This document shows positions 40,101 to 52,100 of a DNA stretch of 64,000 nucleotides, piece after piece. Location of the stretch: assembly GCA_964019135.1 (NCBI GenBank), contig OZ025248.1, forward strand, positions 75,398,119 to 75,462,118, given 5' to 3'. Position numbers and translations under genes: made by a program. The DNA comes from Arenicola marina (taxonomy: Eukaryota > Annelida > Polychaeta > Arenicolidae). Each line of letters opens with the position of its first letter. Position 1 is the stretch's first letter. The notes below the pieces were generated by a model. The model did no database searches. It worked only from the letters and a program-made list of their open reading frames with translations, and was not told the DNA's origin.

Positions 40101-43100
40101 CCTCCATTATCAGTAACAGTTCAGCTCTGGCTATCAATACAGATATGTTACCCTCTACTATAAGTAACAGTTCAGCTCTGGTTGTCAATACAGAGATGTT
40201 ACCTTTATTATAAGTAACAGTTCAACTCCGGTTGTCAATACAGAGAGGTTACCTCCATTATAAGTAACAGTTCAGCTCTGGCTATCAATACAGAGATGTT
40301 ACCTCTATTATAAGTAACAGTTTAGCTCTGGCTGTCAATACACAGATGTCATTCATGTTACTAAATAATTCGAGCCCCACTCTGTCTCTACACAAGTAAA
40401 ATATACGCGAGCTCCGTTACAAATACAAGTAGCGTTTTTCCTGTAAAACACTTTCATTAACAGCTTGACCTCATACTACAGGAAGCATTACACCTTCAAT
40501 TCATTCAACTAGCGTTTTCATCATTAGCAAGTATACTTATAATTGTCACAATGTATGTATCTGAGCGAGTTAATAATATGGCGTCAATAAGATTGTATTA
40601 CTCCTTCTCCCCAATGAGACCCCGCTATAGTGTAATACGTGTATTTCATTACATGTAAGTCCATCATCATTGTTCGGACCCAAGAAGGATTGTCAAGTAG
40701 GCAGAAATACAAGTTTTCAAGATAAAGCAGTATATATTTTACAGAATCATCAAACTTGTATCGATGACAGAATGAAAGGCTTTAGCAGACAGACGTATCC
40801 TAGCTACAACAATCATTCTATCGATAGAATGATTTGTGTTGTAATGTTTCTACTTTTAACCTCCGAGCAGAGTTGAGATAAAGGGTGCTATGAATAGCGA
40901 TTGAATAATAAAATGATCGGTGTTGCAAAGTACTTTTACCCTCTGAGCATAGTCTATACATGAGCGATGGTATGACTAGGTGTCGTAACCTTTGCTCGTA
41001 GATAAAGGTGTTATGTATAGAGATTGATTAATAGAATGGCTTATGTTGCAATGTATGTACCTTTAACGTATGTTGAGAAAAAGTGTGTTATGTACAGAGA
41101 TTGAATAAAAAAAGAATGATCGATCTGAATATCTACGGTGATTGGACGGAAAGTGAAGGGATGTACAGAAATATCAGCTACTCAGCGTATGTAAATACAG
41201 GTCTGCAATAATACAGACATGACATTCAGGGGGAAGAACCTATATATATATACGGTGTATACACATACCTTTCGGTGCGACACCTGGCGAAAAGACAACA
41301 AACAACTTCAACTCCCAACCAAATTACTCCAAGCGAATTTTGTGACTGAGTCGGTATAGTTAATTAAACATTCAAGCTTGGGGACTCACAAGTTAAAGGT
41401 GTTGAACCAGCGTTTCGGTGCAGTTTACAACATTATTAAACATTATTGTCGTGGACGACAAGCCAATATACTTGCCCTCGATATGCATTTTTACATTTAT
41501 CTTCACTTCGATCCCGCCTGACCTAACCCTTATGGCTGGGCATCACGTTGGCACAATGTAGCTCACATAATACTCACAAAGGGCGTTCATTAATAAACTT
41601 CAGCACCGCAATTCACCCTTGTATAACGCGACTTTCAAACCACGAGTCATCACCTACCCTCACCAATAACTAATAAATCACCAACATAGCTCACGTATTG
41701 CTTACATATAATGAGTCACCACCTACCCTGGACGCCTTCCTCCAGGTCGAGGTCAAGACGCCATCCACCCAGTCGTGGCTGGCCGTCACGTGACCAAAGA
41801 CATCGCTGACGTCATCCGTGACGAGGGGGAAGACCCTCTGCAGCTTGTGGGTCGTCTCCGTGGACGCCATCGTCAGGCGGCTGCGCGTCGACCCACGTGA
41901 CGTGCCACGTGACCCGCCACGTGGTACGACACAGAGAGCCTCGACCACGCTGCGGATGACGGAGGACTTGCCCGTCCCCGGCCCGCCCACCACCAGGATA
42001 CCTGACACAACAGAGTTGATGCGATTCATCATTATTTTAAACTTCTGTAATACCTGAAGAATTTGAAATGCATCTCGACCAATATCATATTTTATTTATA
42101 CATTTCATTATTTATCATGTACCGGTAATACATAAAAGACGTTAAATTCATCTCCAATTTTATAGCTTATTTCTTATATTTTATTATATATCATGTAATA
42201 CACAAATAATCTTAATGCATAATCGTAAAGATATTGATTAAATTATATAAAATATCATATATGTTAAGATATACCCACAATTATATTTATCTTATATATT
42301 TATTTTATGTAAGTATATACAATATTACATGATATCCTAAATGACATTCAATCTGTTGGCTGACCTTGATGGACCTGAGCCACGTTGTAGAGCTGCATGC
42401 ACTTGTCCCTCCATGCCTTCTGGGGCACGAGGCCGGCCTGCTGGGCGACCGTGTCCAGGGCGGCCTCCATGTCATAGCTACGGGAGACGGCGGACAGCAG
42501 CCCGCCGTGGGAGGAGGCGGCCGGGTCCGGCAGGCCACTGAACAGGTCCTTCACCATGGCCTTGAACACCGGCAGGTGCTGCAACACCAGGATTATAGAG
42601 AGGGATTAGTGTGAGGGCAATGATACACAAGGAGAGGAATAGGCAGAACCAGCAGCAATCATAGAGAGGGATTTGTATGCAGGACAATGATACACAAGGG
42701 GAGTAACAGGCAGAACCAGCAGCAATCATAGATAGGGATTAGTGTGAAGGCAATGATACACAAGGAGAGGAATAGGCAGAACCAGCAGCAATCATAGAGA
42801 GGGATTTGTATGCAGGACAATGATACACAAGGGGAGTAACAGGCAGAACCAGCAGCAATCATAGAGAGGGATTTGTATGCAGGGCAATGATACACAAGGG
42901 GAGTAACAGGCAGAACCAGCAGCAATCATAGATAGGGATTAGTGTGAAGGCAATGATACACAAGGAGAGGAACAGGCAGAACCAGCAGCAATCATAGAGA
43001 GGGATTTGTATGCAGGGCAATGATACACAAGGGGAGTAACAGGCAGAACCAGCAGCAATCATAGATAGGGATTAGTGTGAAGGCAATGATACACAAGGAG

Positions 43101-46100
43101 AGGAACAGGCAGAACCAGCAACAATCATAGAGAGGGATTTGTATGCAGGGCAATGATACACAAGGGGAGTAACAGGCAGAACCAGCAGCAATCATAGATA
43201 GGGATTAGTGTGAAGGCAATGATACACAAGGAGAGGAACAGGCAGAACCAGCAGCAATCATAGAGAGGGATTTGTATGCAGGACAATGATATACATAGTA
43301 ACAGGCAGAACCAGCAGCAATCATAAAATCATGTTGACACACGTAACACCGGCAGGTGCTAAAACCCAAGCATCATTAATAGAAAGGGATTTGTATGCAG
43401 GGCAATGATGCACAATGGAAATAATACGCAACGCAATAATACAAAGGGGATTGTGTATAACATGGTCATAGGTTGTACAAATTATACCCAAGAACCGATC
43501 ACCGATTGATGTAACATAGCCTGACACCCTGTAGTGGGCGTACCCATACAGTGCCGCCACCCGTGGCCGTACCTGTTGCGCCAGCCGTGGGCCGATGACG
43601 TCGAGCAGAGTTTGGGCCACGATCACGTGCTCAGCCTTGGCGGCCGCCGTCATGGTGTTGGGGGAGCCCGTCTTCCGACCCCCCCTCTCCCCGGGGGTCG
43701 TGCCCTTCACGCTGCCCGGGGGGCCTGGCGGCAGGGAGAAAGAACGTTGGAAATGGGAAACAACGTGGATATTGTTGGTATATTTGGGGCACATGAAACC
43801 TAAATGGGGACAATGAATTTGGGGTTGGCTGAAAAATGCCTGAGAAAAATGAAATTCTTCTCCTTCACAAGTTTGGCTAATGTTTCCTAAGTTGGAAATG
43901 TTGAAAATGAAATTAGGGTTGGCTGAAAAAGGCCTGAGAAAAATGAAATTCTCCTCCTTCACAAGTTTGGCTAATGTTTCCTAAGTTGGATTTGACTAGA
44001 CATGTAGATATTTGCACAGGTGGGGTTGGATCCCCGCACTGGCCGCTTGGGGCAGCACGTCCCAGGGAGTCCTACCGATCGATCCGGAGCTGTGCTGCTG
44101 CACGGGGAAGCTGGATGCGGCCGTGGAGAGGACGCTGTTGGACCTGGATCCGTCCGCCCCCTCCGGCAGCCGCTTGTCCGTCCGCTCCCCGGATCTGTCG
44201 ACCTCCTTCAGCGTCCGGCGCCGCTGGGCGGCTCGCTCCAGAACGCCCGTTAGCGCCGCCGTGCTGAACTCATACTGCACGGTGTCCGGCCTGGAGTCAT
44301 ATCCAAGTACATACGCCATAATAGCCGCATAAGGAAGCGCCTTTATCCATCGAGAGTGTTACGTAAGACTGAATTGCATGTATAACCCTCATATCATAGC
44401 CAAAATAAACAAGATTTGGATATGAATAATATGAAGGAGCTGTTTGTTCTGGGCGGCCTGGATTAGGCTGTACACGGCACAGGTGCACGTGCTCTCAGGG
44501 GTATGGTGCCAAGCGATGTTTCAGATTGCTATGATGGTCGAGGTCACGAAGCGAAGTCTTACGCATCATAGAGATTCGGTCACATGATCAATTCAGGTTT
44601 TTTCCCATGCTTTGGACCTAATTTTGGACGCCACTCGTTGTCAACGTGTCACTGTTTGTCAAAGTCCGTGCGACCCTTATCCCGTTATAACCAAGAATAT
44701 AATTAATTATTATAGCAAATCAATAGATGCTAGGATACTAACATGCCAGAGCGAGGGTGCATACCGACGGGCATGCCAGAGCGAGGGTGCATACCGACGG
44801 GCATGCCAGAGCGAGGGTGCATACCGACGGGCATGCCAGAGCGAGGGTGCATACCGACGGGCATGCCAGAGCGAGGGTGCATACCGACGGGCATGCCAGA
44901 GCGAGGGTGCATACCGACGGGCATGCCAGAGCGAGGGTGCATACCGACGGGCATGCCAGAGCGAGGGTGCATACCGACGGGCATGCCAGAGCGAGGGTGC
45001 ATACCGACGGGCATGCCAGAGCGAGGGTGCATACCGACGGGCATGCCAGAGCGAGGGTGCATACCGACGGGCATGCCAGAGCGAGGGTGCATACCGACGG
45101 GCATGCCAGAGCGAGGGTGCATACCGACGGGCATGCCAGAGCGAGGGTGCATACCGACGGGCATGCCAGAGCGAGGGTGCATACCGACGGGCATGCCAGA
45201 GCGAGGGTGCATACCGACGGGCATACCAGAGCGAGGGTGCATACCGACGGGCATGCCAGAGCGAGGGTGCATACCGACGGGCATGCCAGAGCGAGGGTGC
45301 ATACCGACGGGCATGCCAGAGCGAGGGTGCATACCGACGGGCATGCCAGAGCGAGGGTGCATACCGACGGGCATGCCAGAGCGAGGGTGCATACCGACGG
45401 GCATGCCAGAGCGAGGGTGCATACCGACGGGCATGCACTGCAGCAATAATCTATTTCTAAAAGTTAAGGCAATATTACACAATACTAACAGTGCTTACAG
45501 CTTTTTAATAATAATAATAATTATAAGTTTATTGCACTAAAAGTCCTCAGGCCCATGGTAAAATACACATATACAAACGCAATTGTTCTTTCTGGTCCCT
45601 GTATAAACCAGTTTAATTTAAATTGTTTCCCTTAATCTCCCTGCATAGACTATAAACTTACAGCTGGTCTTTGGCGAGCTCGGCGATGAGCTTCAAGCGG
45701 AGGGCGAGGACAGAGGGCGCCTTTAGCCCCAGCCTCGAGCACTTGGCCTTGAGAACGAGGCTCAGGCTGGGCTGTACGAGCGCCACCTGGCGGAACATGG
45801 CCCGCAGGTGGGCGGGGAGATCGTGGGGCCCGCCACTGGACGTCATAAACACACTGACATTGCGCTGCACCGGGATCTAAGGGATGTGCATGTTAGGCAC
45901 CATGAAAAATATACTTTCGCAGTAAATGACTACGTGTGAGTAGTACCTGAGCTATACTGACATTATGGTGGAGCGAGTTATTTTGCTTCAGCAATTTTAA
46001 ATTTAAAAATTTCACAAAATCGAAGAACTGTAGCAAAACACTATTATATCGTGGGATATACTTCAGATATGCTGAAACAATACCAACACGCTTGTTAACT

Positions 46101-49100
46101 TGAAGATACGTAATTTTCAGAATCACGACTTCAATAATTCAAGTTTTACTTATAGCGACCTTTAGAGCAGATAAGCGTTTGCATTAAACTGCCACACCCA
46201 GACAAAAAACGGGCCGGCCCGGTACCTCAGTGGGTTAGAGCGCTCGCCTTGATGAGTGCTCTGGCCATCTGAGAGCCTAACGGCACGTGGATCGATCGTT
46301 CGAGCCCCGCTGTGGCCATGTCTGTGTGGTCGCAGGATAAAGATCCCATGTATTTCTTCGTTTAGAATAAGGCGTTACCTCCGGGGACATGGCTCCACTC
46401 TCCCTTCCTTCTCCCATTGACGCGATATGACCGTAAGTCGTTAAAGCGTCCTGAATATACAACCCACAAACCCAGACAGGAAGATTGATACCTGTTGTCC
46501 ATCGCCCAGGTAGCAGTACTCCTGCTTGGCCTTCACTGCTCCCAAGATGGCGGCCGTGTGGTCGATCAGCACCGAGCGGCCGGCATCATTCAGCAGGTGG
46601 ACGTCATCAAAACAGCCCCAGCTACCGTCCTGGCGGCACAGCAAACGGTGTTAGAGCTAGGAGACATTTCTTACATTAAACCTTTCTTACAAGGACAATC
46701 AAATCAAATCATGTATATTTGATATTATTTCGGTGCGAACAAAAAAGACGACAGTTCATGTACACGGGACGCCGCCCTGATTTCATTTGATTAGATTTGA
46801 TTTGATTTGGTTTTAAGAACACCGCCACGAAATAACTGCATAAAGAAACGCAATAATTTCGTCGGAAAGACGTCGGCGATATCAGTATAGTGTTCCAGAA
46901 AATATTTGTTTTTCAATTTCAAATTCCGAGTTTTCGTCACAAATTGTAGGTATCCCAATAGCGATATTAAGGTAGGTTTACCATGGCCAGCCCCTGGAGG
47001 ACCTTGCCGAGACTGGTGGAATTGGAATTGGCAGCACATTGGAAGAGGACCAGGAAGCGACCCATCGTGTGACCGAACGCCTGAAACACAACATAGAGCG
47101 GAATAGACAGCAGTAACCAAGCAACGATAACATCATAACACCCACTCTTTGTTTTGATATATTATATCTTAAACTATATATATGAAAATTATATGATGCT
47201 TATAACAATTAATATAATGATGTTTATAGAAAATAATGTTAATTATAAACAAAATTATATTACATTTATTAAACAATGATACAATGATATTTATGAAAAT
47301 AATATGATATTTATAGAATAATATAATGATATACATAAGAATAATATAATAATATTTATAAGCATAACATAATGATATTTATAAGAATAATATAATGAGT
47401 TATAAAAATCAAATAATGATATTTATAAACAAAGTTATAAATGATTACTTATGGAGACCAGGCCAGATTATCGCTCTCACCTTGATGGTCTCAGTCTTGC
47501 CGACCCCGGGCTGGCCGCTGAGCATGGCCCCCTGACCCTGACTCATGGCTTGGCACATAGACAGGAAGCACTTGTCGGTGGTGCTGGTCTGGCCGGCCAC
47601 GGGCGGCGCGCCGTAGAACTCGCAGCCGTACGTGTATGGCTGCTCCAGCACGTAGAACCGGGGGCACGGCTTGCCATCTGGTGAGCGACACGGGTTGGTT
47701 GTATATTCAGGACTTTAACCACTTTTGGTCATATCGCGTCAATGGGAGAAGGAAGGCAGAGTGGAGCCATGTCCCCGGTGGTAACCCCCTATTCTTTGAG
47801 AAGAAGGACATGGGATCTTTATCCAGGGACCACACAGGCATGGTCAGAGCGGGGCTCGAACCACCGATGCACGCGCCGTTAGGCTCTCAGGTGGCCAGAA
47901 CACTCAAGGCGAGCGCTCTAACCCACTGAGCTATCGAGCCGACCCCGGGTGACACGGGGAAAGGGACAGCTATAGTATCATCGTCTGTACATCTACAGGG
48001 TGAGTCAGAATAATTTTACAATTTTAAACTGCTTGAAACACTACAAAGTACCAAACATAAGAAATTAATACAGATTGAAACTGAACTGAGATCTCCAATT
48101 GTTTTCATTCTCCTAAATTATCCAAAATCAGAAATACAGGCCGAGGAGCCTTACTTACCCTCTTGGCGGACATACAGGCCGAGGGTCCTTACTTACCCTC
48201 TTGGCGGACATACAGGCCGAGGGTCCTTACTTACCCTCTTGGCGGACATACAGGCCGAGGGTCCTTACTTACCCTCTTGGCGGACATACAGGTCGAGGAT
48301 CTTTACTTACCCTCTTAGCGGACATACAGGCCGAGGGTCCTTACTTACCCTCTTGGCGGACATACAGACCGAGGATCCTTATATACCCTCTTGGCGGACA
48401 TACACGCCGAGGATCCTTACTTACCCTCTTGGCGGACATACAGGCCGAGGATCCTTACTTACCCTCTTGGCGGACATACAGGCCGAGGGTCCTTACTTAC
48501 CCTCTTGGCGGACATACAGGCCGAGGGTCCTTACTTACCCTCTTGGCGGACATACAGGCCGAGGGTCCTTACTTACCCTCTTGGCGGACATACAGGCCGA
48601 GGATCCTTACTTACCCTCTTGGCGGACATACAGGCCGAGCATCCTTACTTACCCTCTTGGCGGACATACAGGCCGAGGGTCCTTACTTACCCTCTTGGCA
48701 GACATACAGGTCGAAGATCCTTACTTACCCTCTTGGCGGACATACAGGCCGAGGATCCTTACATACCCTCTTGGCCGACATACAGGCCGAGGATCCTTAC
48801 TTACCCTTTTGGCGGACATACAGGCCGAGGAGCCTTACTTACCCTCTTGGCGGACATACAGGCCGAGGATCCTTACTTACCCTCTTGGCGGACATACAGT
48901 CCGAGGATCCTTACATACCCTCTTGGCCGACATACAGGCCGAGGATCCTTACTTACCCTCTTGGCGGACATACAGTCCGAGGATCCTTACATACCCTCTT
49001 GGCCGACATACAGTCCGAGGATCCTTACTTACCCTCTTGGCGGACATACAGGCCGAGGATCCTTACTTACCCTCTTGGCGGACATACAGGCCGAGGATCC

Positions 49101-52100
49101 TTACATACCCTCTTGGCCGACATACAGGCCGAGGATCCTTACTTACCCTTTTGGCGGACATACAGGCCGAGGAGCCTTACTTACCCTCTTGGCGGACATA
49201 CAGGCCGAGGATCCTTACTTACCCTCTTGGCGGACATACAGTCCGAGGATCCTTACATACCCTCTTGGCCGACATACAGGCCGAGGATCCTTACTTACCC
49301 TCTTGGCGGACATACAGTCCGAGGATCCTTACATACCCTCTTGGCCGACATACAGTCCGAGGATCCTTACTTACCCTCTTGGCGGACATACAGGCCGAGG
49401 ATCCTTACTTACCCTCTTGGCGGACATACAGGTCGAGGATCCTTACATACCCTCTTGGCCGACATACAGGCCGAGGATCCTTACATACCCTCTTGGCGGA
49501 CATACAGGCCGAGGATCCTTACTTACCCTCTTGGCGGACATACAGGCCGAGGGTCCTTACTTACCCTCTTGGCGGACATACAGGCCGAGGATCCTTACTT
49601 ACCCTCTTGGCGGACATACAGGCCGAGGATCCTTACATACCATCTTGGCGGACATACAGGCCGAGGGCCCTTACTTACCCTCTTGGCGGACATACAGGCC
49701 GAGGATCCTTACTTACCCTCTTGGCGGACATACAGGCCGAGGATCCTTACTTACCCTCTTGGCGGACATACAGGCCGAGGGCCCTTACTTACCCTTTTGG
49801 CGGACATACAGGCCGAGGATCCTTACTTACCCTCTTGGCGGACATACAGGCCGAGGATTCTTACTTACCCTCTTGGCCGACATACAGGCCGAGGATCCTT
49901 ACATACCCTCTTGGCGGACATACAGGCCGAGGATCCTTACTTACCCTCTTGGCGGACATACAGGCCGAGGGTCCTTACTTACCCTCTTGGCGGACATACA
50001 GGCCGAGGATCCTTACTTACCCTCTTGGCGGACATACAGGCCGAGGATCCTTACATACCCTCTTGGCGGACATACAGGCCGAGGGCCCTTACTTACCCTC
50101 TTGGCGGACATACAGGCCGAGGGCCCTTACTTACCCTCTTGGCGGACATACAGGCCGAGGATCCTTACTTACCCTCTTGGCGGACATACAGGCCGAGGAT
50201 CCTTACTTACCCTCTTGGCGGACATACAGGCCGAGGGCCCTTACTTACCCTTTTGGCGGACATACAGGCCGAGGATCCTTACTTACCCTCTTGGCGGACA
50301 TACAGGCCGAGGATTCTTACTTACCCTCTTGGCCGACATACAGGCCGAGGATCCTTACATACCCTCTTGGCGGACATACAGGCCGAGGATCCTTACTTAC
50401 CCTCTTGGCGGACATACAGGCCGAGGGTCCTTACTTACCCTCTTGGCGGACATACAGGCCGAGGATCCTTACTTACCCTCTTGGCGGACATACAGGCCGA
50501 GGATCCTTACATACCCTCTTGGCGGACATACAGGCCGAGGGTCCTTACTTACCCTCTTGGCGGACATACAGGCCGAGGATCCTTATATACCCTCTTGGCG
50601 GACATACAGGCCGAGGATCCTTACTTACCCTCTTGGCGGACATACAGGCCGAGGATCCTTACATACCCTCTTGGCGGACATACAGGCCGAGGGTCCTTAC
50701 TTACCCTCTTGGCGGACATACAGGCCGAGGGTCCTTACTTACCCTCTTGGCGGACATACAGGCCGAGGATCCTTACTTACCCTCTTGGCGGACATACAGG
50801 CCGAGGATCCTTACTTACCCTCTTGGCGGACATACAGGCCGAGGATCCTTACTTACCCTCTTGGCGGACATACAGGCCGAGGGCCCTTACTTACCCTTTT
50901 GGCGGACATACAGGCCGAGGATCCTTACTTACCCTCTTGGCGGACATACAGGCCGAGGATCCTTACTTACCCTCTTGGCGGACATACAGGCCGAGGATCC
51001 TTACTTACCCTCTTGGCGGACATACAGGCCGAGGATCCTTACATACCCTCTTGGCGGACATACAGGCCGAGGGTCCTTACTTACCCTCTTGGCGGACATA
51101 CAGGCCGAGGATCCTTACTTACCCTCTTGGCGGACATACAGGCCGAGGATCCTTACATACCCTCTTGGCGGACATACAGGCCGAGGGTCCTTACTTACCC
51201 TCTTGGCGGACATACAGGCCGAGGATCCTTACTTACCCTCTTGGCGGACATACAGGCCGAGGATTCTTACTTACCCTCTTGGCCGACATACAGGCCGAGG
51301 ATCCTTACATACCCTCTTGGCGGACATACAGGCCGAGGATCCTTACTTACCCTCTTGGCGGACATACAGGCCGAGGGTCCTTACTTACCCTCTTGGCGGA
51401 CATACAGGCCGAGGATCCTTACTTACCCTCTTGGCGGACATACAGGCCGAGGGTCCTTACTTACCCTCTTGGCGGACATACAGGCCGAGGATCCTTACTT
51501 ACCCTCTTGGCGGACATACAGGCCGAGGATCCTTACTTACCCTCTTGGCGGACATACAGGCCGAGGATCCTTACTTACCCTCTTGGCGGACATACAGGCG
51601 GAGGTTTCTTCTCCATTCAAAGTCCGTGCTCTCTCGTAGTTTCCTGGTTCCCAGGTTATCGATTGTGTCCCGCAAGAACGAGGATTGCTGGAAAGAAATC
51701 CACATCAATAATCTATTTGAAAAAAATATTAATTACATGCAAATGTTACGGCAGTACATGTAATAATATTTGACATATTATTTGTATTCGCACTACTGTA
51801 AAGATGCAATAACTTATTGAACACTTGTTTAAAAACGCAACCGTTTTAAGACAAGAGGGGCGAAACTGAAAAAGGTTATACATATTAAACATTTGAATTA
51901 AGATATAAATATAGAAATCACAATTTCGTATTCCTTATATTCATTACATCTCATTACGTCTCATGACCTTATGGTCTGGTATAGACATAATTACATACAT
52001 AAACCAACAAACAAGTATCTAACTAAACATGGCCTGGCATGTCCTACCGTGATCATGTTTTCTATCCTGAGGCGGTGTTTAGGCTGGAGCGGCTCTTCCA

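Noticed and set aside
41691-41726. Extension of exon 18 past 41727
   Set aside because: Reading continues a few codons only because the intron start is open; the donor AGG|GTAGGT and the phase with exon 19 fix the end.
43534-43816. Plus-strand frames over exons 15-17
   Set aside because: They are antisense shadows of GC-rich coding exons.
44743-45436. CRISPR array
   Set aside because: The 30-bp units are directly adjacent with no spacers.
44612-45540. Decapeptide-repeat proteins in at least five frames of the 30-bp array
   Set aside because: A stop-free unit whose length is a multiple of three produces these automatically; no splice or start context favours one.
46212-46300. Functional tRNA gene at the SINE heads
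   Set aside because: The A and B boxes are present, but no complete cloverleaf or acceptor-stem pairing is seen and each copy is followed by the same SINE body.
48201-51773. Plus-strand open frames of over 1,000 codons (PSWRTYRP / GGHTGRGS repeats)
   Set aside because: Artefact of the 38-bp array made of exon 10 donor copies, open in all three plus frames; no independent coding signal.
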